The notes beneath the pieces were generated by a model. It was given only the letters and a program-made list of their open reading frames with translations, was not told where the DNA came from and ran no database searches. Made by a program: the position numbers and the translations under genes. 64,000 nucleotides of DNA. It comes from Mycolicibacterium aubagnense. Lineage in GTDB: Bacteria > Actinomycetota > Actinomycetes > Mycobacteriales > Mycobacteriaceae. The DNA lies in NCBI RefSeq assembly GCF_010730955.1, contig NZ_AP022578.1, positions 186,001-250,000 of the forward strand, written 5' to 3'. Below, piece by piece: positions 45,619-54,123 of the stretch. Position 1 is the stretch's first letter. The number at the start of each line of letters is the position of its first letter.

Positions 45619-47178
45619 GTGGATGCTCCACTGCCACCGCGCCATCAACTGCTTCTTAGCTGTCTCATGACAGGCGGCTTTGCGAGGGATCCTCGAGGAC
45701 ACGATCCGTCGATAGTGATCATCGGGGCCGGCGTCGCGGGTATCGCCATGGCCCATCAGCTGAAGAGGTTCGGATTCACCAACTTCACCATGGTGGAAAA
45801 GGCTGCAGACATCGGCGGTGTCTGGCGCGACAACACCTATCCAGGAGCGGCTTGCGACGTGCCGTCAGCGTTGTACTCACTGTCGGAGATGCCCATCACT
45901 CGTTGGTCGAGACGGTATGCAGAACAGCCCGAGATACTCCAATATCTTCGCCGGCTCGTCCTGGCCGGCGGACTTGACCTGCAGCTGCGCACGCGGACCG
46001 AAGTCGTCGAGATGACCTTCGATGAACAGGCCGGCCGTTGGCGTTTGGTGACCGAATCCAGCGAGACGATCTGGTGCGATGTCGTGATTTCGGCCGTGGG
46101 GCAGCTCTCGCGACCTCATACGCCGAATATTGCCGGCGAAGACACCTTCGGGGGGCCGCGCTTTCATTCGGCGCGCTGGGACCATTCGGTATCACTGCGC
46201 GGCAAGGAAGTAGCCGTCATCGGGACAGGCGCAAGCGCGATACAGTTCGTACCACGGATCGCACACGAGGCACAGCGCGTAACGCTGTATCAGCGCACGG
46301 CACCGTGGATTTTGCCGAAGTGGGACAGCAAGTACGGACGTACTCACCACCAGCTCAGTACGGTCCTGCCGCTGTGGCTGCGCCTTGAGCGTTTCGCGGT
46401 ATGGCTGATTTTTGAAGTGCTCGCAGTGACGTTGGTCGACGCGAAGCCCTTGTCACGCATCCTCGGCGCGATCGCCCGCTACCACCTCCGTCGGCAGGTT
46501 GCCGATCCATTGCTGCGCCGGCAACTCACGCCATCAGATGCGCCAGGGTGCAAGCGGGTGTTGTTCTCGAATGATTACTACCCCGCGATTGCCAACGGTG
46601 AAGTCTCGTTGGTGACCAACGCGGTTGCGAAGCTTTGCGACAAGGGAGTCGTGACCGACGATGGCGTTCTCCACCGCGCGGACGTCGTCATTTACGGAAC
46701 AGGTTTCCGCGCTACCGACTTCCTCGCCCCGATGCGTGTTCGCGGCTGCGGCGGAGTGACTCTGGACGAGGTGTGGGGGACGCAGGCGCACGCATACCTG
46801 GGCATTACAGTCCCGATGTTCCCGAATCTCTTTCTCCTCTATGGCCCGAACACGAACGTCGGTTCCGGGTCCATCATTTACATGATCGAGTCTCAGGTCC
46901 GTCATATCAGCGCCCTCATCAAGATTTTGGCGAGTGATCCGGGGCGTACGGTCGACGTCAGGCCAGACATCGAGCAAAGCTACAACACCCGATTGGGCCG
47001 GCGGCTGCGAAGGTCGGTGTGGGCGCTTTGCGCGAGCTGGTACACGACCTCGAGTGGCGCGATCCCGACGAACTGGCCTGGGCCGACATTTGCCTACCGG
47101 ATCCTTACCCGCAAACCACGCAGTCGCGATTATCTATTCAGGCACGTTGAACGCCTTTCAGTTAGACGGCCCGAGTGA
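45619..47178 (+). CDS. Flavoprotein monooxygenase, Baeyer-Villiger type (3)
   Basis: From GTG 45619 it is 519 residues (ATG 45667 is an alternative, removing 16). It has GAGVAGIAMA, GGVWRDNTYPGAACD, BVMO fingerprint FGGPRFHSARWDH and VIGTGASAIQ. A hydrophobic stretch near residues 255-275 (LERFAVWLIFEVLAV) could contact the membrane. It is the last gene of the run and is followed by an AT-rich promoter region. Confidence 0.88.
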   Translation: MDAPLPPRHQLLLSCLMTGGFARDPRGHDPSIVIIGAGVAGIAMAHQLKRFGFTNFTMVEKAADIGGVWRDNTYPGAACDVPSALYSLSEMPITRWSRRYAEQPEILQYLRRLVLAGGLDLQLRTRTEVVEMTFDEQAGRWRLVTESSETIWCDVVISAVGQLSRPHTPNIAGEDTFGGPRFHSARWDHSVSLRGKEVAVIGTGASAIQFVPRIAHEAQRVTLYQRTAPWILPKWDSKYGRTHHQLSTVLPLWLRLERFAVWLIFEVLAVTLVDAKPLSRILGAIARYHLRRQVADPLLRRQLTPSDAPGCKRVLFSNDYYPAIANGEVSLVTNAVAKLCDKGVVTDDGVLHRADVVIYGTGFRATDFLAPMRVRGCGGVTLDEVWGTQAHAYLGITVPMFPNLFLLYGPNTNVGSGSIIYMIESQVRHISALIKILASDPGRTVDVRPDIEQSYNTRLGRRLRRSVWALCASWYTTSSGAIPTNWPGPTFAYRILTRKPRSRDYLFRHVERLSVRRPE

Positions 47179-47250
47179 GAACGGCGCGAGGCTGCGCAGA
47201 TGATCCAGGTCGCAGGCGTGTCTAACATTTTATTGTTCACTGTTCAAATA

Positions 47251-47282
47251 TTGACATTCAGCACATCTATGTAAACTATTAT
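47251..47282 (+). promoter_or_regulatory. Probable promoter before the second P450
   Basis: TTGACA at 47251-47256 is followed by TAAACT (47272-47277) or TATTAT (47277-47282) in an unusually AT-rich stretch of about 70 bp. TGTTCAA-ATA-TTGACA at 47242-47257 forms an imperfect inverted repeat over the -35 box, a possible operator. The spacing is not ideal for either -10 choice, so assignment is tentative. Confidence 0.4.
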
Positions 47283-47317
47283 CAGATACCCGTGCAGCAG
47301 AGCGCCCAGGAGGCATC

Positions 47318-48775
47318 GTGGCTAATCAGCTTCTCGCACTCACGCGTCACCCCAAGGAGCGGTTGACGTCTGTCCTGTTGGCGCCCGCCCCCCGCGTCGT
47401 CGATGACAAATGGCGACAGTGGAGTCGGGACTGGAGAGTCCGGGAACTTGCGCCGGCCCCCGCCGGATCTGGGCTGAGAGCCGTCCTAGGGGACGCTGGA
47501 CTCCCGTTGCTGGGGCACACTGTCGACTACATCCGATTTGGTTCAGAATTCAGTCGGGAGCGTTACGAACGTTTGGGCTCGGTCTCGTGGATGGGCGCAT
47601 TCGGTACCAAAATGGTGGTCATCGCCGGTCCAGACGCAACGCGTGAGGCGTTCACAAGCGAAGCCAAGGCCTTTTCTCAAGATGGCTGGTCCTTCCTGAT
47701 CGATGCTTTCTTCCATCGCGGTTTGATGCTCATGAGCTTCGACGAACATTTGATGCACCGGCGCATCATGCAGGAGGCGTTCACGCGTCCTCGCCTGACC
47801 GGATATGTCGGGCAGGTAGCCCCGAGCGTTCGCGCAGCCGTGCCCGCATGGCCGACCGGTCCGTCGGTCCGGATCTACCCGTTGTTAAAGAATCTCACCC
47901 TCGACATTGCCACGGATGTCTTCATGGGTGGCCGCGGCAAGGACGAGAGCGCTGCTGTCAACGAGGCGTTCGTCTCCACTGTTCGCGCGGCAAGTTCCTT
48001 CGTGCGAGTTCCACTCCCGGGCACCAGGTTCCGCGCCGGCGTGCATGGGCGCCGCGTGTTGGAGGACTACTTCTCCCGACACCTGCCGGCCGCGCGTGCA
48101 GGCGAGACCGACGATCTATTCGCCGCCCTCTGCCAGGCGACCACAGAAGACGGTGAACGGTTCTCCGACGAGGATGTGATCAACCACATGATCTTTCTCA
48201 TGATGGCCGCCCATGACACCTCCACGATCACCACCACTGCTGTCACCTACTTCCTCGCTAAACATCCTGAGTGGCAGGAGAAGGCAGCGGCGGAGGCGCA
48301 GTCCTTCGGTCACGATTCGCCAGATATCGACGAACTGGAGCAGATGACGGTCCTCGATCTGATCCTCAAAGAAGCTCTGCGTCTGCTGGCGCCCGTTCCG
48401 CTGGTGATGCGCAAGACCGTCCGCGATGTCGCCATCGACGGCTATCACATCCCCCCAGAAACCTTGTGCGCAATCACACCCGCCGTAAATCACTTCGACC
48501 GCAGAATATGGAGCGACCCGGACCGTTTCGATCCGTCTCGCTTCGACGAGCCCCGGCGCGAGGACCAACAGCACCGATTCGCCTGGGTGCCGTTCGGCGG
48601 CGGAGCGCACAAATGCATTGGGATGCAGTTCGGCACACTCGAGGTGAAAGCAATCCTGCACCAGATGTTGCGTACCTACACTTGGACGGTCCCAAACAAC
48701 TATCACGTGCGTTGGGACAACACCTCGCTGCCCATTCCCGTGGACGGACTGCCTGTGACGTTGCGGCACCGATGA
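47318..48775 (+). CDS. Cytochrome P450, second family
   Basis: GTG 47318 has CAGGAGG upstream and gives 485 residues, longer than the other P450s here. It has the I-helix AAHDTST, KEALR K-helix and heme loop FGGGAHKCIG with Cys433. The pattern resembles the CYP51/CYP110-like group that acts on sterols or fatty acids more than CYP153, but the family is not assigned. It has no adjacent ferredoxin. The stop overlaps the next gene (ATGA). Confidence 0.9.
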   Translation: MANQLLALTRHPKERLTSVLLAPAPRVVDDKWRQWSRDWRVRELAPAPAGSGLRAVLGDAGLPLLGHTVDYIRFGSEFSRERYERLGSVSWMGAFGTKMVVIAGPDATREAFTSEAKAFSQDGWSFLIDAFFHRGLMLMSFDEHLMHRRIMQEAFTRPRLTGYVGQVAPSVRAAVPAWPTGPSVRIYPLLKNLTLDIATDVFMGGRGKDESAAVNEAFVSTVRAASSFVRVPLPGTRFRAGVHGRRVLEDYFSRHLPAARAGETDDLFAALCQATTEDGERFSDEDVINHMIFLMMAAHDTSTITTTAVTYFLAKHPEWQEKAAAEAQSFGHDSPDIDELEQMTVLDLILKEALRLLAPVPLVMRKTVRDVAIDGYHIPPETLCAITPAVNHFDRRIWSDPDRFDPSRFDEPRREDQQHRFAWVPFGGGAHKCIGMQFGTLEVKAILHQMLRTYTWTVPNNYHVRWDNTSLPIPVDGLPVTLRHR

Positions 48776-49425
48776 GCGGTGAGAACTCGCCTTACCTGGA
48801 GCCCACGGAGTTCCTCGATTGGCAACATGAATCGGTACGCGACTTCGTTGCAGCGGCGACCCGCGGCGCGGTCGACGACACCACGAAGGCCATAGCCATC
48901 TTCACTGCTGTCCGCGACTCGATTTGGTATGACCCCTACACCGTGACCGATGACCCGCATGCGTATCGCGCCAGCACCATCGCAACTGCAGACCGCGCGT
49001 ACTGCGTCCCGAAGGCGGTGCTCTTGACGGCGGCCTGCCGAGCAGCAGGCATCCCGGCGCGGCTGGGGTTCGCCGATGTCCGAAACCACCTTCAGACCGA
49101 GACATTGCGTGAGCGGATGGGCGGTACCGACGTCTTTGTCTACCACGGATACAGCCTCATGCATCTCGGCGGTGTCTGGGTCAAGGCAACTCCGGCGTTC
49201 AATCGCGAGCTATGCGCACGGTTCGGCGTCCCGCCAATTGATTTCGACGGACGCACAGACGCCCTGCTACACGGGTTCGCCGCTGACGGCACACAACACA
49301 TGGAATATCTGAGGGATCGAGGCGCCTTCGACGATCTACCGCTGGCAGAGATCCTGCAAGCGCTCAGAACCCACTACGGGCCGCTCATAGGCGATGCGAG
49401 TCGCCATCCAGACCTGTTCGCCTGA
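48772..49425 (+). CDS. Transglutaminase-like cysteine protein
   Basis: ATG 48772 overlaps the P450 stop and gives 217 residues. The fold is recognised by AYCVPKAVLLTAACRAAGIPAR (candidate Cys78, positions 77-98), VYHGYSLMHLGG (candidate His125) and WVKATPAFN (136-144), where the usual Asp before the ThrPro is not evident. Members may be proteases, amidases or acyl transferases. A broken homologue follows the BtrH gene at 36097, so this protein recurs in both clusters beside BtrH and FadD genes. Confidence 0.75.
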   Translation: MSGENSPYLEPTEFLDWQHESVRDFVAAATRGAVDDTTKAIAIFTAVRDSIWYDPYTVTDDPHAYRASTIATADRAYCVPKAVLLTAACRAAGIPARLGFADVRNHLQTETLRERMGGTDVFVYHGYSLMHLGGVWVKATPAFNRELCARFGVPPIDFDGRTDALLHGFAADGTQHMEYLRDRGAFDDLPLAEILQALRTHYGPLIGDASRHPDLFA

Positions 49426-49439
49426 AGGGCCGATGCGTA

Positions 49440-50759
49440 ATGCACAGCACGATGCAAGACGTCCAGCTCACAATCTCGGCAATTGTCCGCCATGCCGCCT
49501 CCATTCACGGAAACAGCGAGGTGATCGCCCCCGACGGAACTGGATACCGAAGTATGTCCTACCGTAGCGACCTCGCTCCGCTGCAGGGATGCGGGAAGAC
49601 GGTGTTGCGTTACGAGGAGATCCTGGCGCAGCAACCGGAGACTTTCGATTGGCCCGAGATCGATGGGCGTTCCGCCGCGGCCATGTGCTACACCAGCGGG
49701 ACTACTGGAAATCCCAAAGGTGTTGTCTACAGCCACTGTTCGACCTACCTACATGCACTGACCGCCTGCACGTCGAACGCCCTGGCAGTGAGCGAGTCCG
49801 ACCGTATCCTGGCCATTGTCCCGATGTTTCACGCCAATGGGTGGGGACTGATCTACGCGGCGTTGATGTCTGGTGCGGACTTGGTATTACCCGATCGCCA
49901 TCTGCAAGCCGCGCCGCTGGTGTCGATCATCGAAGAGACTCAGCCGACTATCGCCGGTGCAGTGCCGACGATCTGGAACGATGTCGATCGATACCTGGAA
50001 TCGAATCCCGCCCGGGACATCTCCTCACTTCGGCTGGTTGCCTGCGGGGGATCGGCAGTCCCCGTCTTGCTGATGGGGGCATTCGAAGACAACGTGCCTA
50101 TCGTGCAGGCATGGGGCATGACCGAAACCTCGCCGCTGGCTACCGTCGCACGCGCAGCGCACGGAGTAGGCGAGACCCGTGCGTGCGAGATGCGCGAAAG
50201 CCAGGGTCGGCCGATGTGCGGTGTCGAGATCCGGTTGCATGACGACCACAAGAAGACCGTGCCGCGGGACGGTCGATCAGCGGGTGAAATACAGGCGCGA
50301 GGCCCGTGGATCACCGGCGCCTACTTCGGCGACGATGATCCGGACAAGTTCGACGGAGGGTGGCTGCGCACCGGCGACGTCGGCCGGATCGACCCGGACG
50401 GGTATCTCACGCTGACCGATCGTGCGAAGGACGTCATCAAGTCAGGTGGAGAATGGATCTCCTCAGTCGAGCTGGAAAACACGCTGACTGGTCACCCGGC
50501 GATCTACGAAGCTGCGGTGGTGGCAGTTCCCGACGACAAATGGCAGGAAAGACCGCTCGCCCTGGTCGTGGTTCACCGTGGAGCCGAGGTCGACATCGAC
50601 CGACTGCGCGCGTTTCTGTTGGACAAGGTCGCCAAATGGTGGATCCCGGAGCGGTGGAGTTTCGTGTCTGAGATTCCCCGAACAAGCGTCGGAAAATACT
50701 ACAAGAAGGCCATACGCGCGCGTCACTGCGCCGGCGAGTATCAGATCGAAACGTCCTAA
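49440..50759 (+). CDS. FadD-type acyl-CoA synthetase with internal deletion
   Basis: The 439-residue product aligns with the 542-residue FadD at 31941 from the first residues (STMQDVQLT) to the end. About 105 residues are missing in frame between SYR (about residue 40) and DLAPLQGCGK. The lost part is the N-terminal subdomain including the [19 protein letters not shown] region. P-loop [19 protein letters not shown] and C-terminal lysine region are intact. It is either inactive for synthesis or altered in substrate handling. It is 14 bp after the transglutaminase-like gene. Confidence 0.85.
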   Translation: MHSTMQDVQLTISAIVRHAASIHGNSEVIAPDGTGYRSMSYRSDLAPLQGCGKTVLRYEEILAQQPETFDWPEIDGRSAAAMCYTSGTTGNPKGVVYSHCSTYLHALTACTSNALAVSESDRILAIVPMFHANGWGLIYAALMSGADLVLPDRHLQAAPLVSIIEETQPTIAGAVPTIWNDVDRYLESNPARDISSLRLVACGGSAVPVLLMGAFEDNVPIVQAWGMTETSPLATVARAAHGVGETRACEMRESQGRPMCGVEIRLHDDHKKTVPRDGRSAGEIQARGPWITGAYFGDDDPDKFDGGWLRTGDVGRIDPDGYLTLTDRAKDVIKSGGEWISSVELENTLTGHPAIYEAAVVAVPDDKWQERPLALVVVHRGAEVDIDRLRAFLLDKVAKWWIPERWSFVSEIPRTSVGKYYKKAIRARHCAGEYQIETS

Positions 50760-50801
50760 GAAATCAAACCCATTGATATCGAACAGCCGAGAGGGAATCC
50801 T

Positions 50802-51947
50802 GTGACAGCATCAATTTCTCCCTGGATGAGCGCCGAATTGATCGAGCTTCGTGACCTTGCCGCGAAGTTCTTCTCGACCGAATTGGCACCACATGCGCAA
50901 CGTTTCGCAGACCAGCACCAAGTTGACCGAGAATTGTGGCACAAAGCCGGCGAACTAGGCCTGCTCTGCATGTCCATACCCGAAGAATACGGCGGGGGAG
51001 GCGGCACATTCGCGCACGAAGCCGTCGTACTCGAAGAGCAAGCCCGAGTCGGGGACAGCTCATGGGGCGCAGGGCTGCACAGCGGAATCGTCGCGCACTA
51101 CATCCTCCAGTATGCGGCCGAAGAACTACGGAGGCAGTGGCTGCCCAAGATGGCCTCAGGCGAAATGATCGGTGCGATCGCCATGACGGAGCCAGGGACC
51201 GGTTCTGATCTGCAGAGTGTCAAGACCAAAGCAATTCTTGACGGTGACGAGTACGTGATCACCGGCGCAAAGACCTTCATCACCAACGGTCAGCAAGCCG
51301 ACCTGATCATCGTCGTCGCCAAGACAGATCCAAGTCAGGGCGCCGCCGGCATCTCGCTGATCGTCGCCGAAGCCGATCGACCCGGATTCCGGCGCGGCAA
51401 GGTCCTCGACAAAATCGGCCAACGCGGACAAGACACCTCCGAGTTGTTCTTCGACGACGTAAGAGTTCCCCGCTCGCACCTCCTGGGCGAGACCGAGGGT
51501 CACGGTTTCAGTCAGCTGATGACGCAGCTACCTCAAGAGCGGCTCATCGTCGCGGTTGGGGCGGTCGCGGCGATGGAACTTGCCGTGGAGCAGACACTCA
51601 AATACACCCGTGAGCGGGAAGCGTTCGGACGGCCCGTCTTCGGCTTCCAGAACACGAAATTCATCTTGGCCGAAGCTGCAACCGAAACGCGCATTGCACG
51701 AGTATTTTTGGACTACTGCATCGACCTACACCTCGCGGGCCAACTCGACGTCCAGACCGTCGCCATGGCGAAATGGTGGACCACTGAGCGAGCGATGAAG
51801 GTGCTCGATGACTGTTTGCAGCTTCACGGCGGATACGGGTACATGACCGAGTACCCCATCTCGAGATTGTGGGTGGACCAGCGCGTGCAGAAAATCTACG
51901 CCGGCACAAATGAGGTGATGAAGGAAATCATCTCGCGTTCCCTATGA
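50802..51947 (+). CDS. Acyl-CoA dehydrogenase
   Basis: GTG 50802 gives 381 residues, normal for the family. It contains IPEEYGGGGG, AMTEPGTGSDLQ (FAD contact), LHGGYGYMTEYP and a C-terminal YAGTNEVMKEI. At the YxGT position used as catalytic Glu in MCAD there is Ala, so the base may lie elsewhere as in long-chain-type enzymes. It introduces a double bond into an acyl-CoA. It is 42 bp after FadD and 48 bp before the truncated BtrH gene. Confidence 0.9.
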   Translation: MTASISPWMSAELIELRDLAAKFFSTELAPHAQRFADQHQVDRELWHKAGELGLLCMSIPEEYGGGGGTFAHEAVVLEEQARVGDSSWGAGLHSGIVAHYILQYAAEELRRQWLPKMASGEMIGAIAMTEPGTGSDLQSVKTKAILDGDEYVITGAKTFITNGQQADLIIVVAKTDPSQGAAGISLIVAEADRPGFRRGKVLDKIGQRGQDTSELFFDDVRVPRSHLLGETEGHGFSQLMTQLPQERLIVAVGAVAAMELAVEQTLKYTREREAFGRPVFGFQNTKFILAEAATETRIARVFLDYCIDLHLAGQLDVQTVAMAKWWTTERAMKVLDDCLQLHGGYGYMTEYPISRLWVDQRVQKIYAGTNEVMKEIISRSL

Positions 51948-51995
51948 CCCTGAACGATTTGCCACCTGCACATTACTCACCTGGGAGGAGGATTG

Positions 51996-52097
51996 ATGGC
52001 ATCTACAGCGGTGCCATATCGCCACGAAATGAGTGGACACTGCGGATCGGGTGCCCTTCGGGACTTGATACCAGATGCTCCTATCTTCAGGCAATGA
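51996..52097 (+). pseudogene. Truncated BtrH-family gene
   Basis: GGGAGGAGG precedes ATG 51996. The first 24 residues (YRHEMSGHCGSGALRDL, Cys16) align without gaps with the BtrH protein at 35000. At about 52067 the sequence becomes IS110 debris and a stop is reached at 52097. The gene was therefore cut by an IS. Before that, cluster B ended TGase-like, FadD, acyl-CoA dehydrogenase, BtrH. Confidence 0.8.
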
Positions 52098-52600
52098 GTT
52101 CGTTGGTTCTTCTGCTGGGTTGGCGGAGGGCGTGGTAGATCTCGCGGGCGATGTAACGCTTGATGGAGCGCATGATCTCATTCTTGGTTTTGCCTTCGGC
52201 CAGGCGGTGAACGAACTAGTCGCGGGTGGGCTGATGACGGCGCATGCGCACCACCAGGATGACGTGCGGGGCACGGTTGGCGTCGCGATGGCCTCCCCAG
52301 TTGAGCCGATGGCGGATCGTTTTGCCGCTGGGGGCTTCCAGTGGGCTGACCCCGCAGAGTTTGGCCAAAGCGGCGTCGCTGCCGATCCGAGCGGGGTTGT
52401 CGCCGAGGGCGGTCAGTAGCCTGGCAGCGGTGTCGGGCCCGACGCTTTAGCTCGGATGCGGCGATGGCGGTGATGGTGTCGACGCGGCGTTCGAGTCGGG
52501 CGGCTTCGGTGTCCAGCTGGTGGCAACGTGCCGCATCGACTTGATCCCAGTAAAGAAAGTCCTCACACGGTCGGGTTGCGGGCGCTTGCAAGGTTCTGGA
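52098..52600 (-). pseudogene. IS110-family transposase 3' remnant
   Basis: On the - strand, segments AALAKLCGVSPLEAPSGK, RHRLNWGGHRDANRA, RMRRHQPTRD, a stop in place of the usual residue, then LAEGKTKNEIMRS and RYIAREIYHAL are the C-terminal part of an IS110 transposase. An in-frame TAG and frameshifts mark it as dead. From 52601 to 52801 I recognise nothing. Confidence 0.7.
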
Positions 52601-52801
52601 CGGGGCATGGTGTCGCAGGGTGGGCTGCGCGCCGGACCCGGCAAGAGGTGACGAGGGACAAGCGTGCGCCTAGGGCGCAGTGGCGCGGCTTGCGTGACTT
52701 GGGCTTGGTGTAGAGAGCCGGCGTTGTTCGGGATATTGGCTTGTGGTTCGTGGCAGCGGACGGGAGCGCCAGCGGACGGTAGCCGCCACGGTGTCGTTGG
52801 G

Positions 52802-53200
52802 CTAAAGGCCCCGTGCTGTCACGAGGTCGATGAGGGATTTCGCGGCCTGCCCCAGGTCATCGAGGATGCGGTAGCCTTTGTCGGCGGTGGCGTATGACGG
52901 GTAGCCGATGACACCACTGGAGGTATAGGCGCGCATGCCGACGGTGGTCAGGTAGCGCAGGTCGGTGGCGGCGTGTTCGGCGCTGGCCCATCCGTCGCGC
53001 AGGTAGTCGGGGTAGGCGGCCAGCAGGATCGACGCTTCCAGCTCACTTGCATGTATGTCGTCGTGCATGGTGCTCACCAGTGCCGCAGCGGTGCGGGCGT
53101 GGTCCCAGTCTTCTCGGCTGGGGTAGAGGCCTAGTGTGATGGCGGCGCCGGACCGGTTGGCTTGCTGAACGCTGTTGGTGAGTACGGCGTTGCCGCCGTG
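52802..53200 (-). pseudogene. Creatininase (MftE-like) C-terminal fragment
   Basis: On the - strand the frame reads HGGNAVLTNSVQQANRSG, HDDIHASELEASILLAA, SGVIGYPSYATADKGYRIL to the stop at 52802. These are creatininase-family metal-site segments (HGGN, Glu in ASELE), most like the mycofactocin peptidase MftE. The N-terminal half is gone at the IS3 left end (53199). No other mycofactocin gene is in the window. Confidence 0.65.
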
Positions 53201-53244
53201 AACCGTCCTGGGTCTGGTGGAGTCCGTGATCGCACCAGGAGGAT

Positions 53245-53577
53245 GTGGCTGTGGCTGCACAGAGGAAGTTCGACCCGGAGACCCGTGAGCGGGCGGTACG
53301 GATGTATCAGGACCGGATTGCGCAGGTTGGTGGTTCCAAGCGGGGCGCTCGTCGGCATGTCGGGGAGATTCTCGGGATCAATGAGGCCACGTTGCGCAAC
53401 TGGGTCGAAGCTCGCTACGGGACGAGCACTTCCACACCCCGCGATGAGGGCCAGGACCCGGCTGCTGAGCTCACAGCATTACGCAGGGAGAACGCTGAAT
53501 TACGCAGGGCCAATGAGATTTTGAAGACCGCGACAGCGTTTTTCGCGGCGGCGGAGGTCGACCGCCGACTTCGGTGA
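53245..53577 (+). CDS. IS3-family orfA
   Basis: This is a 110-residue OrfA with HTH (GEILGINEATLRNWVE) and a C-terminal leucine zipper (LRRENAELRRANEILKTA). The start is tentatively 53245, at a GTG codon. The stop overlaps orfB (GTGA at 53574-53577). Confidence 0.8.
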   Translation: MAVAAQRKFDPETRERAVRMYQDRIAQVGGSKRGARRHVGEILGINEATLRNWVEARYGTSTSTPRDEGQDPAAELTALRRENAELRRANEILKTATAFFAAAEVDRRLR

Positions 53578-54123
53578 TCGTCGAGCACGGCCTGCCGATC
53601 GCCCCGTCCACGTACTACGCGGCCAAAGCCCGTGGCCCGGTCAGCGACGCCGCCTGGGCCGAGGCCCACGCCGCCAACACCGTGCACCGGCTCTATGTGG
53701 CCAACCGCCGGCTCTACGGGGTCCGCAAGCTGTGGCACGCGATGAAACATGCTGGTCACGAGATGGGCAGGGACCAGGTGGCCCGGTTGATGCGGATCTG
53801 CGGCATCACGGGAACCGTGCGCGGCAAGCGGTCCACGATCACCACCGCCGCAGACCCGGTGCAGCGCGGCACCCTGATTTGATCGACCGAAAGTGGGGTG
53901 CCCCGACCCGGCCCGATCAATGGTGGGTCGCTGATTTCACCTACGTGTGGACACTGCAGGGGTTCGTTTACACGGCGTTCTGTGTTGATGTGTTCTCCCG
54001 CCGGATTCTGGGATGGCGGGTCATGTCGACCAAGGCCACACCGTTGGTGACCAGCGTCCTGGAACAGGCTGTGTTCACCCGCAAGAGAACAGATTTCCGT
54101 TTCACCACAACAGGTTTGGTCCA

